Source of the DNA: Gemmatimonadaceae bacterium
GTDB lineage: Bacteria; Latescibacterota; UBA2968; UBA8231
Assembly: GCA_026706075.1 (NCBI GenBank)
Contig: JAPOZM010000040.1
Coordinates: 1 to 64,000 of the forward strand
DNA: 64,000 nucleotides
Direction of reading: 5' to 3'
The translations under genes were made by a program, and so were the position numbers. Below the pieces are notes generated by a model, which saw only the letters and a program-made list of their open reading frames with translations, had not been told where the DNA came from and did not search any database. How positions within the stretch are numbered: the first letter of the stretch is position 1; each line of letters starts with the position of its first letter. Below, piece after piece: positions 17,758 through 26,622 of the stretch.

Positions 17758-18627
17758 TCAGGAAGGCGCCGCGGCGATGATCAGCCGGGGGAGGCCGGCC
17801 ACGTCGGGACGCATCTCGGGCTCTCCGAAGCCCGCGTCGCGGACCAGGCGGGAAGCCTCCTCGGCCTGGCGGGCTCCGATCTCGAGGAACAGCCGGCCCC
17901 CCGGCTCCAGGTGAGGCAGGATGGTCCCGGCAACCCTGCGGATCAGGTCGAGCCCGTCGGGGCCGCCATCGAGGGCCAGGCGCGGCTCGTGGTCGCGGAC
18001 CTCCGGCTCGAGGGTTTCCAGATCGGCGGTGGCGATGTAGGGAGGGTTGCAGAGCACGGCCCGATAGCGCCGCGCCCCCAAGGGGGCGCACAGGTCCCCG
18101 CACACGAAGCGGATGCGGTCCTCGAGCCCGTGGCGCCGGGCGTTCCGCCGCGCCAGGACCAGCGCCGCATGGGACAGATCGCTGGCCACCACCCGGACGC
18201 CCTCGTGCTCGCGGGCGATGGCGATGGCGATGGCGCCGGAGCCGCAGCCCAGGTCGAGGACGGGTCCCGGGGGGGCGTCGGCGAGAAAGGTCAGGGCCTC
18301 CTCCACGAGCAGCTCGGTCTCGGGGCGGGGCACCAGGACGCTGTCGTCCACGTGCAGGTCGAGGAGGCGGAACCCGGCCTCGCCGGTGATGTACTGGGAC
18401 GGCCGCCCGGCCAGGCGCTGGCGCACGAAGCCGCGGAAGGCCTCGACCTCGGCGGCGGCGAGGATCCTGTCGAACTGCAGGTAAAGGTCGAGCCGGCGGA
18501 CGCCGAGAGCGGCTGCCAGCAGCAGCTCCGCCTCGAGACGGGCGCCGTCAAGGCCCCGTGAGTCGAGAAAGCCGCTGGCCTCCTGCAGCAGGTCGAGGAG
18601 TTTCCAGCGGCGTCCGTCGCCGGCCAT
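17758..18627 (-). CDS. prmC: Peptide chain release factor glutamine methyltransferase PrmC
   Basis: 289 residues. The N-terminal helical domain ends in GRPSQYITGEAGF, the substrate-side motif. The SAM-binding motif I is VLDLGCGSGAIAIAIA, then SDLSHAAL, and CNPPYI is the catalytic NPPY that binds the target glutamine. PrmC methylates the GGQ glutamine of release factors. The start shares one base with the prfA stop (TGATG), so enzyme and substrate are co-translated, the classical arrangement. Confidence 0.95.
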   Translation of the reverse strand: MAGDGRRWKLLDLLQEASGFLDSRGLDGARLEAELLLAAALGVRRLDLYLQFDRILAAAEVEAFRGFVRQRLAGRPSQYITGEAGFRLLDLHVDDSVLVPRPETELLVEEALTFLADAPPGPVLDLGCGSGAIAIAIAREHEGVRVVASDLSHAALVLARRNARRHGLEDRIRFVCGDLCAPLGARRYRAVLCNPPYIATADLETLEPEVRDHEPRLALDGGPDGLDLIRRVAGTILPHLEPGGRLFLEIGARQAEEASRLVRDAGFGEPEMRPDVAGLPRLIIAAAPS

Positions 18628-19727
18628 CAGCCCGGAGCGGGCCCGGCGGCCAGGACGCGCTGCTGCTCGGCGGAGATCAGCTCCTCGACGAAGGCATCGA
18701 TGCCCCCGTCGAGGACCTCCTCGAGCTGGTACAGACTGAGCTTGACGCGGTGGTCGGTGACCCGGCCCTGGGGGAAGTTGTAGGTGCGGATCTTGTCGCT
18801 GCGGTCCCCGGAGCCGATCTGCTGCCGGCGCTCCCGCGACAGCTCCGCCTCCTGCTCCGCCTTGCGGAGCTCCTGCAGCCGCGCCCGCAGGACCTTCAGG
18901 GCCTTGGTCTTGTTCTTCAACTGGGACTTCTCGTCCTGGCAGCTGACCACGAGGCCGGTGGGCCTGTGGGTGACGCGGACGGCCGAGTCGGTGGTGTTGA
19001 CGCTCTGGCCGCCGGGGCCGCCGGAGCGGAAGACGTCGATCTCCAGATCCTCGGGATCGATGTGAACGTCCACCTCCTCGGCCTCGGGGAGGACCGCCAC
19101 CGAGGCCGCCGAGGTGTGGATCCGGCCGCTGGCCTCGGTCTTCGGGACGCGCTGCACGCGGTGCACGCCGCTCTCGAACTTGAGGCGGCCGAAGGCGCCG
19201 GCGCCCGAGACCAGGAGGACCGCTTCCTTGAATCCGCCGGCGGGGTTGGTGCTCGACGACAGGGGCTCGATGGCCCAGCGGCGGCGCTCGGCGTAGCGGT
19301 CATACATCCGGTAGAGATCGGCGGCGAAGAGTCCGGCCTCGTCGCCGCCGGCCCCGGCGCGGATCTCGACGATGGCGTTGCGGGCGTCGTTGGGGTCCCT
19401 GGGGACCAGCAGCAGCTTGAGGGCCTGTGTGAGGGTCTCGACTTCGGGGTCGAGCGTCTCCAGCTCGGCGCGCGCCAGCTCGAGAAGCTCCTCGTCTCCG
19501 CCGTCGGCGACGATCTGCCGCGCCTCGTCCCGGCGGACCAGGACCTCCCGGTAGCGCGCCGTGGTCTCCACGGTCTCCTTGAGATCGCCCGCCTCCCGGG
19601 CCAGCTTGCGGAACTCGGCGGCGTTGCGCGCCACCTCCGGTTGGGAGAGCCGCTCGTTGAGCTCGGCGTAACGCCTCTCGATTTCCTCCAGCCGTTCGAG
19701 CACGTCAGCCGCCTCCCTCAGCGGCAT
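18627..19727 (-). CDS. prfA: Peptide chain release factor 1
   Basis: 366 residues. [16 protein letters not shown] carries the GGQ motif that triggers peptide release. [23 protein letters not shown] contains the P-x-T tripeptide anticodon (PKT) that marks RF1, reading UAA and UAG, rather than RF2. [23 protein letters not shown] is the conserved domain 2 entry. An intrinsic terminator 11 bp upstream of its start separates it from rpmE2, so prfA-prmC needs its own promoter, which must sit very close to, or within, the terminator region. Confidence 0.96.
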   Translation of the reverse strand: MPLREAADVLERLEEIERRYAELNERLSQPEVARNAAEFRKLAREAGDLKETVETTARYREVLVRRDEARQIVADGGDEELLELARAELETLDPEVETLTQALKLLLVPRDPNDARNAIVEIRAGAGGDEAGLFAADLYRMYDRYAERRRWAIEPLSSSTNPAGGFKEAVLLVSGAGAFGRLKFESGVHRVQRVPKTEASGRIHTSAASVAVLPEAEEVDVHIDPEDLEIDVFRSGGPGGQSVNTTDSAVRVTHRPTGLVVSCQDEKSQLKNKTKALKVLRARLQELRKAEQEAELSRERRQQIGSGDRSDKIRTYNFPQGRVTDHRVKLSLYQLEEVLDGGIDAFVEELISAEQQRVLAAGPAPG

Positions 19728-19737
19728 CCTTCGGAGA

Positions 19738-19790
19738 CAAAAAAAACGGGTGATGGGCCGAAGCGCCGCGCGCCTCCGCCCATCACCCGT
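19738..19790 (-). terminator. Intrinsic terminator of rpmE2
   Basis: ACGGGTGATGGGC (19746-19758) and GCCCATCACCCGT (19778-19790) form a perfect 13-bp stem. Eight consecutive A on the plus strand (19739-19746) give a U-run on the minus-strand transcript directly after the stem. It lies 18 bp past the rpmE2 stop. It is the clearest Rho-independent terminator in the window. Confidence 0.9.
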
Positions 19791-19807
19791 CGTCGCCGCC
19801 GAGGCGG

Positions 19808-20125
19808 CTAACCGTCGGCCGCTTCGGCAGCCGGCCCCTCGGCCGGCGCCTCGTCCGCCTCGTCCGCCTTGCCGGCGTTGAAGCCCGCGTAACGCTGGCG
19901 GAACTGCTCGATGCGGCCTCCCCTCTCGGAGAGCTGCTGCTCCTTGCCGGTGTAGAAGGCGTGGGAGGCCGAGCTGAGGTCGAAGCGGATGACGGGGTAC
20001 TCCCGTCCGTCGTCCCAGGCCATCTTCTCGTCGGAAGTCGCCGTCGACCGCGTCAGCACCTTGAAGTCGACGCTGACGTCGTAGAAGATGACCGGTCTGT
20101 ACTCTGGGTGGATGTCTTGTTTCAT
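19808..20125 (-). CDS. rpmE2: 50S ribosomal protein L31 type B
   Basis: 105 residues. [18 protein letters not shown] and [13 protein letters not shown] are the family signatures. There is no cysteine, so this is the zinc-free (C-minus) paralogue, usually named RpmE2 or YkgM and induced on zinc limitation where a zinc form also exists. The C-terminus has an unusual acidic, alanine-rich extension (about residues 85-105). The gene is flanked by a strong terminator on its 3' side. Confidence 0.92.
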   Translation of the reverse strand: MKQDIHPEYRPVIFYDVSVDFKVLTRSTATSDEKMAWDDGREYPVIRFDLSSASHAFYTGKEQQLSERGGRIEQFRQRYAGFNAGKADEADEAPAEGPAAEAADG

Positions 20126-20206
20126 CGCTCCGGCTCGCTGCGAGTCACTGACGGGGAAAATAAGACACGGCCCGGTAACGGCAAGAGCGGTCTCCGGCGG
20201 GAGCGC

Positions 20207-21643
20207 TCAGTCGTTCATCGCCTTGAGGAACTCCTCGTTCGACGACGTGCCGTCCATGCGCTCGAGGAGGAACTCCATGCCCTCCACGACCCCCATCTGG
20301 TTGAGGATGCGGCGGAGGATGTGGGAGCGGGTGAGCTCGAACTCCGAGAGCAGCAGCTCCTCCTTCCGCGTCGCCGTGGCGGTCACGTCCATGGCCGGCC
20401 AGGTGCGGCGGTTGCTCAGGCGCCGGTCGAGGGTGACCTGCATGTTGCCGGTGCCCTTGAACTCCTCGAAGATCACCTCGTCCATGCGGCTGCCCGTGTC
20501 GACGAGGGCGGTGCCGATGATGGTCAGGGAGCCGCCTTCCTCGACGTTGCGCGCCGCCGCGAAGAACCGGCGCGGGTGCTGCAGGGCCGTGGAGTCGACG
20601 CCGCCGGTGAGGATGCGTCCCGAATGGGGCGTGACCACGTTGTAGGCCCGCGCCAGGCGGGTGATGCTGTCGAGGAGGATCACCACGTCGCGGCGGTGCT
20701 CGGTGAGGCGCTTGGCCTTCTCGATGACCATCTCCGCCACCTGCACGTGCCGCGTGGCCGGCTCGTCGAAGGTGGAACTCACCACCTCGCCCTTGACCGA
20801 GCGCGACATCTCCGTCACTTCCTCCGGACGCTCGTCGATGAGCAGCACGATGAGGACGCACTCGGGATGGTTGGTGGTGATGGCGTTGGCCAGGTTCTGC
20901 AACAGCATCGTCTTGCCGGTGTACGGCGGGGCCACGATCAGTCCGCGCTGCCCCTTGCCGATGGGCGAGAGCAGGTCGAGGATGCGCGTCGTCATGTTCT
21001 TGGGATTGTGCTCGAGCTGGAGCCGCTCCCTGGGGTGGAGGGCCGTCAGGTTTTCGAAGATCGTCTTGTTCTTCGTGACCTCGGGATCCTCGAAGTTGAT
21101 CGCCTCCACGCGCAGCAGGGCGAAGTACTTCTCGTCGTTCTTGGGCGGCCGCACCTGTCCGGAGATCGTGTCTCCCGAACGCAGGCTGAAACGCTTGATC
21201 TGGGAGTGGGAGACGTAGATGTCGTCGGGTCCCGGCAGGTAGTTGTAGGTCGGGGACCGCAGGAACCCGAAGCCCTCCTCGAGGACCTCGAGGACGCCCT
21301 GGGCGAAGAGCAGGCCGCTGCGCTCGGTCTGCGCCTTCAGGATCGAGAAGATCAGCTCCTGCTTGCGCAACGAGTGGTAGTCCAGCACGCCGAGGTCCTT
21401 GGCCAGCGACTGCTGGTCGAGGATGTTCATCGCCTGCAGCTCGATGATGTTCAGGCGCTCGACCCGCGACCTGGACTCGGAGGTGCTCTCGGGGCGTTCC
21501 GGGCGCTCGCTGCGCTCGGGGAGACCGTCGCCGTCCTGGGTTGGCGCTTGACGCACGACCGGGGGACGGTCGCGGTTGCTGCGGTAGCGGGAGCGGCTGT
21601 TGCCGCGCTCGGTGCGTTCGCTGTTCGGGCGCTGCGGGGGCAT
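20207..21643 (-). CDS. rho: Transcription termination factor Rho
   Basis: 478 residues. Residues 1-60 are an arginine, proline and serine-rich low-complexity extension ([22 protein letters not shown]). The Rho N-terminal helix bundle ([23 protein letters not shown]) and cold-shock RNA-binding domain ([22 protein letters not shown]) follow. Walker A is APPYTGKT near residue 238, Walker B is [16 protein letters not shown], and the Q and R loops ([21 protein letters not shown]) are intact. Rho is a hexameric RNA helicase ending transcription. The ATG at 21643 has AAAGG upstream; the promoter candidate at 21.9 kb gives a leader of about 260 bases. Confidence 0.96.
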   Translation of the reverse strand: MPPQRPNSERTERGNSRSRYRSNRDRPPVVRQAPTQDGDGLPERSERPERPESTSESRSRVERLNIIELQAMNILDQQSLAKDLGVLDYHSLRKQELIFSILKAQTERSGLLFAQGVLEVLEEGFGFLRSPTYNYLPGPDDIYVSHSQIKRFSLRSGDTISGQVRPPKNDEKYFALLRVEAINFEDPEVTKNKTIFENLTALHPRERLQLEHNPKNMTTRILDLLSPIGKGQRGLIVAPPYTGKTMLLQNLANAITTNHPECVLIVLLIDERPEEVTEMSRSVKGEVVSSTFDEPATRHVQVAEMVIEKAKRLTEHRRDVVILLDSITRLARAYNVVTPHSGRILTGGVDSTALQHPRRFFAAARNVEEGGSLTIIGTALVDTGSRMDEVIFEEFKGTGNMQVTLDRRLSNRRTWPAMDVTATATRKEELLLSEFELTRSHILRRILNQMGVVEGMEFLLERMDGTSSNEEFLKAMND

Positions 21644-21910
21644 GCGGAACCTTTCGAAGGGTGGGCCGGTTGCTGCGGAGGGGGGTTGAAGTGAGGCGGC
21701 GGGGCCGCCCGGGGGGCCGGCAAGGAACTGCCGGCCGTGCAAGTCAGATCTCGTAAGACCGGATACCGCCGCGCCGCAGGTCCGTCGACAGGAACCGCGC
21801 ACACCGGTCAGCCGGCAGGCTGCGCTGGGGGATTCGAGTTGAGATCAGGGGGATCCGGAAGTGGAGCCCCGGACGTTTGGGAGGAAAGCCGCTTTCAACA
21901 GCGTTCGGTC

Positions 21911-21939
21911 AAGTTATCCAAGCCGACCGGCGTTGTCAA
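21911..21939 (-). promoter_or_regulatory. Candidate rho promoter (TTGACA-N17-TAACTT)
   Basis: On the minus strand TTGACA (21939-21934) and TAACTT (21916-21911) stand 17 bases apart. The predicted start is near 21904, leaving about 260 bases of untranslated leader before rho. The rest of the 403-bp divergent gap to dnaG (21644-22046) shows no gene and no clear plus-strand promoter. Confidence 0.6.
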
Positions 21940-22046
21940 GCGCAAACACCCCGGCAGCGGGGTCCCCCCGCCCGCCCGGGGGCCTTTGACCCGGTTCGGG
22001 GGGAGGGGTAGCTTGTCCGCGCCCGGTCCTCTCTCCGCCCCTGCCC

Positions 22047-23876
22047 ATGCCCGAAATTCCCCGGGATACCATCGAGCGCGTCAAGGCGGCCACCGACATC
22101 GTCGAGGTCGTCTCGGAGCACGTCCAACTCCGTCAGCAGGGCCGCAACTGGCTGGGGCTGTGCCCGTTCCACAACGAGAACACGCCCTCCTTCAACGTCA
22201 ATCCCGAGCTCCAGATCTATCACTGCTTCGGCTGCGGCGTCGGCGGCGACATCTTCAAGTTCCTCCAGGAGATCGACAAGGTCTCCTTCTTCGAGGCCCT
22301 CACTCTTCTCGCCGGGCGCGCCGGGATCTCGCTGCCGAGGTCCGCGGGCGCCGCGGCCGGCGACGAGCGCAACGACCGGCTCTTCGGGGCCAACGAGCTG
22401 GCGGCGAAGTACTTCCAGTACATGCTGCGCCGGCCCGAGGGAGCGGCGGCGCTGCGCTATCTGCACCGCCGCGGGGTCACCGACGAGACCGCCGAGGCCT
22501 TCCGCCTCGGCTACGCCCCGGGGGGGTGGACCAGCTTCCTCGACATGGCGACGAAGCCCAGGAGAGGCTTCCGCGCCGAGGAGCTGGAGCAGGCCGGTCT
22601 CGCACTGCCGGGCCGCTCCGGCCGCGGCCACTACGACCGCTTCCGCGACCGCGTCGTCTTTCCCATCACCAATCTGTCGGGCCGCACCATCGGCTTCGGC
22701 GCCCGGGCCCTGCGCGACGACGACGAGCCGAAGTATCTCAACTCTCCGGAGACCCCCATCTATCACAAGAGCGGCGTGCTCTACGGGATGGCCGCGGCCC
22801 GGGAGTCGATCCGCCGCCGCCGGACGGCGCTGGTGGTCGAGGGATACATGGACGTCGTCGGCCTGGCCCAGCACGGCACCACCCATGTCGTCGCCTCCTC
22901 CGGGACTTCCCTGACGCCGGGGCACGCGCGTCTGCTGGGGCGGTACGCGGAGCGCGTCGTCCTGCTCTTCGACGGCGATGCCGCCGGGGGTACGGCGGCC
23001 GAGCGCGGTGTGGAGGTGCTCCTCGGGACGGAGCTCGACACCCGCATCGCCACCCTTCCCGCCGGGCAGGACCCCGACAGCTTCGTCCGCCGGGAGGGCG
23101 GCGCCGGGGCCCTGGAGGAGCTCGTCGAGTCGGCGCCGCCCGCCCTCGACGTCTACCTCGACCGCATGGCGGCGGCCGTCGACCTGACCTCCGTCGCCGG
23201 CCGGGTCCGCGCCGTGGACCGGCTGGTCCCCCTGTTCTCCCAGTGCCGGGAGGAGGTCCGGCGCGACCTCATGCTGCGCCGCGTGGCCCAGCGCTTCGAG
23301 GTCGACGAGCAGGCGCTGCGGCGGGACGTGGCCGCCGCCATGTCCCGCCCGCGGCGGGCGCGCCCCGAGGAGCCGGAGGCCCAGGCTCCCCGGCCGCGCA
23401 CGGCGGGAGGCGCTCCGAAGCCGGCCACGGGGAGCGAGCTCGAGCGCCAGTTCGTCGGCCTGCTGCTGCAGCACCCGGAGTTGATCGGGCGGAGCCGGGA
23501 GCACCTCGCTTCGGAGCTCTTCGCCGATGCCGACGTCCGCCGCCTGGTGGACTATCTCACCGGCCATCCGCCGGAGGACGGCCACGTCGACCTCACGGCC
23601 TTGCTGAACCAGGTGGACGAGGATCTCCGGCGCCTGGTCTCCACCTGCGCAATGGAGAGCTTCGACCCCGGCCACGTGGAAGAGCTGTGGAGCGATCACA
23701 TGCATCGTCTGAGGCGCGCGGACCTCACGCGCCGCATCGAGGACGCCACCCGGCAGCTGCGGCGGGCCTCGGAGGCCGGCGCCGCCGGCGAGGTGGAGCG
23801 GCTCCAGGCCGACCATCGCCGGCTGGTGGTGGAACGGACGCGTCTGGAGGGACAGGGATCGGCTGCCCCGTCTTGA
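22047..23876 (+). CDS. dnaG: DNA primase DnaG
   Basis: 609 residues. The CHC2 zinc ribbon is CPFHNENTPSFNVNPELQIYHCFGCG (residues 39-65). The Toprim core holds VVEGYMDVVGLAQHG and VVLLFDGDAAGG, with the catalytic Glu and DxD. The C-terminal helicase-binding region is present but diverged and helical. The enzyme lays RNA primers for replication and should interact with DnaB. The ATG fits MPEIPRDTIERVK, the standard N-terminus. The stop codon TGA lies inside a -35-like TTGACC upstream of the tRNAs. Confidence 0.95.
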   Translation: MPEIPRDTIERVKAATDIVEVVSEHVQLRQQGRNWLGLCPFHNENTPSFNVNPELQIYHCFGCGVGGDIFKFLQEIDKVSFFEALTLLAGRAGISLPRSAGAAAGDERNDRLFGANELAAKYFQYMLRRPEGAAALRYLHRRGVTDETAEAFRLGYAPGGWTSFLDMATKPRRGFRAEELEQAGLALPGRSGRGHYDRFRDRVVFPITNLSGRTIGFGARALRDDDEPKYLNSPETPIYHKSGVLYGMAAARESIRRRRTALVVEGYMDVVGLAQHGTTHVVASSGTSLTPGHARLLGRYAERVVLLFDGDAAGGTAAERGVEVLLGTELDTRIATLPAGQDPDSFVRREGGAGALEELVESAPPALDVYLDRMAAAVDLTSVAGRVRAVDRLVPLFSQCREEVRRDLMLRRVAQRFEVDEQALRRDVAAAMSRPRRARPEEPEAQAPRPRTAGGAPKPATGSELERQFVGLLLQHPELIGRSREHLASELFADADVRRLVDYLTGHPPEDGHVDLTALLNQVDEDLRRLVSTCAMESFDPGHVEELWSDHMHRLRRADLTRRIEDATRQLRRASEAGAAGEVERLQADHRRLVVERTRLEGQGSAAPS

Positions 23877-23901
23877 CCCTGCCGGCCGGCGGCGGCAACT
23901 T
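23873..23901 (+). promoter_or_regulatory. Possible promoter of the tRNA pair
   Basis: TTGACC (23873-23878) overlaps the dnaG stop codon and is followed 17 bases later by CAACTT, a weak -10. The predicted start is about 25 bases before the first tRNA. The -35 match is good, the -10 poor. Confidence 0.3.
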
Positions 23902-23931
23902 TGTCCGGCCGGGTCGCACCCCACCGCCCCC

Positions 23932-24008
23932 GGGCCCATAGCTCAGCTGGTCAGAGCGGCGGACTCATAATCCGTTGGTCCCAGGTTCGAACCCTGGTGG
24001 GCCCACCA
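23932..24008 (+). tRNA. tRNA with CAT anticodon, probably tRNA-Ile2 (lysidine type)
   Basis: A full cloverleaf with acceptor GGGCCCA/TGGGCCC, anticodon CAT at 23966-23968 in loop CTCATAA, T-arm GGTTCGAAC, and an encoded CCA. The anticodon stem and variable loop (CATAATCCGTTGGTC) look more like tRNA-Ile(CAU), modified by TilS, than elongator tRNA-Met; initiator is excluded by the paired first base. Met remains possible. Confidence 0.9.
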
Positions 24009-24018
24009 GGCCTTCACC

Positions 24019-24095
24019 GGGCGATTAGCTCAGTTGGTTAGAGCGCCGGTCTCACATACCGGAGGTCGCTGGTTCAAATCCAGCATCGCCCACCA
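24019..24095 (+). tRNA. tRNA-Val(CAC)
   Basis: Acceptor GGGCGAT pairs with ATCGCCC. The anticodon stem CCGGT/ACCGG encloses the loop CTCACAT, giving anticodon CAC (24053-24055), which reads GUG. The T-arm is GGTTCAAAT and CCA is encoded. It lies 10 bases after the CAT tRNA and is surely co-transcribed. Confidence 0.95.
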
Positions 24096-24104
24096 TGCGT
24101 GTGC

Positions 24105-24139
24105 AACGGCCCCGCCGGCGGCCCCCGGCCGGGGCCGTT
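24105..24139 (+). terminator. GC-rich hairpin after tRNA-Val
   Basis: AACGGCCCC (24105-24113) pairs with GGGGCCGTT (24131-24139), 9 bp, starting 9 bases after the tRNA CCA. Only a short CCGTT follows, so the U-run is poor. The position suits the tRNA transcript end. Confidence 0.45.
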
Positions 24140-24197
24140 CCGTTGCGCTCTCCGGCCTTGGCCGCGATCTCCTGGCCCCGTAGACGGGAGGTGTCCC

Positions 24198-24374
24198 ATG
24201 GCGCTCCGCCGCTCTCTCGCGCTGCTGCTCCTGCTCGTCCTGCTGGCCTCCTGCGGCAGGGGGTTCTTCACGACCAGTTCCCCGGGGGTGGAGCCCGAGC
24301 CCCCACCGGGAGACCCCACCGACACCGGCCCCGTGCCGGAGGCGGCACCCGCGCAGACGGCCCCCGGGGCCTGA
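24198..24374 (+). CDS. Very small lipoprotein of unknown function
   Basis: 58 residues. MALRRSLALLLLLVLLASC is a textbook lipoprotein signal with lipobox LASC (cysteine at residue 19). The mature part is 40 residues, nearly all Pro, Glu, Thr and Ala (PEPPPGDPTDTG), hence disordered. A GGGAGG ribosome site precedes the ATG. The short size and low complexity mean it could be spurious, but the signal and ribosome site support it. Confidence 0.55.
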   Translation: MALRRSLALLLLLVLLASCGRGFFTTSSPGVEPEPPPGDPTDTGPVPEAAPAQTAPGA

Positions 24375-24442
24375 CCTCGTGAGCCGGCCTCACACCCGAC
24401 CCGGCGACGGGCCGGGGCGGAACCGGTGTCTGTGTAATCGAC

Positions 24443-24459
24443 GGCGGGCCCGGCCCGCC
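24443..24459 (+). terminator. Hairpin downstream of the small lipoprotein
   Basis: GGCGGGC, loop CCG, GCCCGCC: a 7-bp perfect GC stem without T-run, 69 bases after the lipoprotein stop and 20 bases before the next promoter candidate. Confidence 0.35.
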
Positions 24460-24479
24460 CCCGGAGGGAGAGTCCTCCT

Positions 24480-24508
24480 TTGACACCCAACCTGTTGGAG
24501 AACAGATT
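24480..24508 (+). promoter_or_regulatory. Candidate promoter of the acyl-chain operon
   Basis: A perfect -35 TTGACA (24480-24485), a 17-base spacer, then CAGATT as a modest -10. The stretch 24480-24520 is locally AT-rich. The predicted start leaves a leader of about 58 bases before the KAS III-like gene. Confidence 0.5.
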
Positions 24509-24572
24509 GTTACGGCGGTTTTTCGCGGGTCGGCGCCACCCTGATCGGGCGGAGGTTCGCGGCTGAGGCCAG

Positions 24573-25577
24573 ATGGCGGATCTGTTCATCCACGGTATGG
24601 GGCACTTCCACCCCGAGAACACCATCGACAACGCGTTCCTCGAGGAGTTGGATATCGGCACCGACGACCGCTGGATCCTCGAGCGGGTGGGGATCCGCGA
24701 GCGCCGCACGGTGCTGCCCCTGGACTACATCCGCCAGACCCGCAACGGCGACCCTCGACAGGCGCGGGAGGCGGCGGTCTACGACAACGCCGCGACGTCG
24801 GTGCGCGCTTCCGGGCTGGCCCTCCAACGGGCCGGAGTCGGCCGCGAGCAGATCGGACTGGTGATCGCCGGCGGGTGCTACCCCGACACCGCCATCCCGG
24901 CCGAGGCCAGCCGGATCGCAGCGGCCCTCGAGATCGACGCGCCGGGGATCGACCTCAACTCGGCCTGCTCCACCTTCGGCGCCCAGCTGCACTTCCTGTC
25001 CTCCATGTCCGGCCTTCCCCCCTTCGTGCTCGTCGTCAACCCCGAGAACACGACCCGCGCCATCGACTACGCGGACCGCCGCACGGCGGTGCTGTGGGGC
25101 GACGGCACGAGCGCCACCATCGTCTCCGCGCGCGAACCCGGCCCGCTGAAGGTGGTGGAGACGACCCTGGCGGCCGACTCGGCGCGCTGGGAGGCTGTGC
25201 GCATCCCCCGCTTCGGCCACTTCTGGCAGGACGGCAACGCGGTGCAGCGCTTCGCCATCAAGACGACGGCCTCCTCGGCCGAGGCCCTTCTGCCGGGCGC
25301 CCGCGAGCGCGCCGCCGCCACCGGGGGCCGGGTGCGCTTCATCGGCCACCAGGCCAACCTGCTGATGCTCGAAGGCGTGGCCCGGCGCCTCGGCCTCGAA
25401 GAGGACGCCCACTGGTACAACGTCGACCGCTTCGGCAACACCGGGGCCGCCGGGGCGCCGACCGTCCTCTCCCAGTGCTGGGACGACATGGAGGAGGGCG
25501 ATTCCCTCATCCTCGTCGTCGTCGGGGCGGGGCTGACCTGGTCGGCCATGCGCATCGACGCGGGGGACGGGCCGTGA
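24573..25577 (+). CDS. 3-oxoacyl-ACP synthase III-like protein
   Basis: 334 residues of the KAS III (FabH) type. The catalytic triad is present: Cys132 in NSACSTFGAQ, His259 in IGHQANLLM and Asn289 in RFGNTGAAG, in the expected order and spacing. DDRWILERVGIRERR is the family N-terminal motif. Enzymes of this type condense an acyl-CoA or acyl starter with malonyl-ACP to begin a chain. It is first of a run of coupled acyl-chain genes and its stop overlaps the fabA start (GTGA). The starter it uses cannot be told. Confidence 0.9.
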   Translation: MADLFIHGMGHFHPENTIDNAFLEELDIGTDDRWILERVGIRERRTVLPLDYIRQTRNGDPRQAREAAVYDNAATSVRASGLALQRAGVGREQIGLVIAGGCYPDTAIPAEASRIAAALEIDAPGIDLNSACSTFGAQLHFLSSMSGLPPFVLVVNPENTTRAIDYADRRTAVLWGDGTSATIVSAREPGPLKVVETTLAADSARWEAVRIPRFGHFWQDGNAVQRFAIKTTASSAEALLPGARERAAATGGRVRFIGHQANLLMLEGVARRLGLEEDAHWYNVDRFGNTGAAGAPTVLSQCWDDMEEGDSLILVVVGAGLTWSAMRIDAGDGP

Positions 25578-26164
25578 CCTACGCCGAGTTCGTCGAGCGC
25601 GGGCACTACGACCCGGAGGAGCTGCTGGCCCTCTCCCAGGGCAACCTCGTCGTCGACGCGCCCGAGGAGTTCATCCGCCTGCCGGCCCCCCCCATGCTGA
25701 TGATCACGCGGGTCACCGAGCTCGAGCGCCGGGGCCCGCGGGGCCGCATCGTCGGCGAGCAGGAGATCGCCCCCCACGACTGGTTCTTCCACTGCCACTT
25801 CCGCTCCGACCCGGTGCAGCCGGGATGCCTGGGCGTCGACGGCGTCTGGCAGCTCGTGGGGCTCTACATCGCCGCCTGCGGCGCCCCGGGCTCGGGTCGG
25901 GCCCTCGGCTGCAAGGAGGTCGAGTTCGCCGGGCAGATCCGGCCCTACAACCGGACCGTGCGCTACGAGGTCGACATCCGCCGGTTCTCGCAGCTCAAGG
26001 AGTCCGGCTCGGCCGTGGCCATCGGCACGGCGAAGGTCCTGGTCGACGGCGAGCACATCTACACGGTGAAGGACGCCAAGGTCGGCATGTTCCTCGGCAT
26101 CGCCTACCCCGACTACCCGCTGCGCTCGGAGCACAGCGTCGGCGGCATCATGGATCGGGCCTGA
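25574..26164 (+). CDS. fabA: 3-hydroxyacyl-ACP dehydratase/isomerase, FabA type
   Basis: 196 residues. HDWFFHCHFRSDPVQPGCLGVDGVWQLVGLY is almost diagnostic for FabA. The catalytic His75 and Asp89 are 14 residues apart, as in E. coli (His70, Asp84), and the Asp distinguishes FabA from FabZ, which has Glu. LGCKEVEFAGQIRP is also conserved. FabA dehydrates 3-hydroxyacyl-ACP and can isomerise the trans-2 to a cis-3 bond, making unsaturated chains. The start is GTG, overlapping the previous stop by four bases. Confidence 0.92.
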   Translation: MTYAEFVERGHYDPEELLALSQGNLVVDAPEEFIRLPAPPMLMITRVTELERRGPRGRIVGEQEIAPHDWFFHCHFRSDPVQPGCLGVDGVWQLVGLYIAACGAPGSGRALGCKEVEFAGQIRPYNRTVRYEVDIRRFSQLKESGSAVAIGTAKVLVDGEHIYTVKDAKVGMFLGIAYPDYPLRSEHSVGGIMDRA

Positions 26165-26622
26165 TGCTGACGCCGGAGCAGGTCCTGGACCTCATCCCGC
26201 AGCAGCGGCCCTTCCGGTTCATCGACCGCCTCGTCGAGCTGGGGGAGGCCAGCGCGGTGGGGGAGTACACCTTCCGCGACGACGAGACCTTCTACGCCGG
26301 CCACTTCCCCGGGCATCCCGTGACCCCGGGGGTGATCCTCATCGAGACGATGTGCCAGACGGGACTGGTGGCCCTCGGCATCCACCTGCTGGGGATGGAG
26401 CTGCCGGAGCGGGAGGTGGCCAAGACGGTCACCCTCTTCACCGATGCAGAGGTCGAGTTCGAGCGCGTCGTCGGGCCGGGGGAGACGGTGCGCGTCTCCG
26501 CCGAGAAGATGTTCTGGAGAAGGAGGAAGCTGAAATCGAAGGTCGAGCTGAAGCTGGCCGACGGGACCTACGTCGCCGGCGGCACGGTCTCCGGAATGGG
26601 AGTCGCCCGTGAGCAATTCTGA
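26164..26622 (+). CDS. fabZ: 3-hydroxyacyl-ACP dehydratase, FabZ type
   Basis: 152 residues, hotdog fold. QQRPFRFIDR opens the family; AGHFPGHPVTPGVILIE holds catalytic His47 and Glu61, again 14 residues apart and with Glu as in FabZ. Coupled to fabA by TGATG and overlapping the following synthase by 14 bases. Having both a FabA and a FabZ side by side suggests that one handles isomerisation and the other chain elongation, or that they form a mixed dehydratase. It may be dedicated to the local pathway rather than bulk fatty acid synthesis. Confidence 0.88.
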   Translation: MLTPEQVLDLIPQQRPFRFIDRLVELGEASAVGEYTFRDDETFYAGHFPGHPVTPGVILIETMCQTGLVALGIHLLGMELPEREVAKTVTLFTDAEVEFERVVGPGETVRVSAEKMFWRRRKLKSKVELKLADGTYVAGGTVSGMGVAREQF

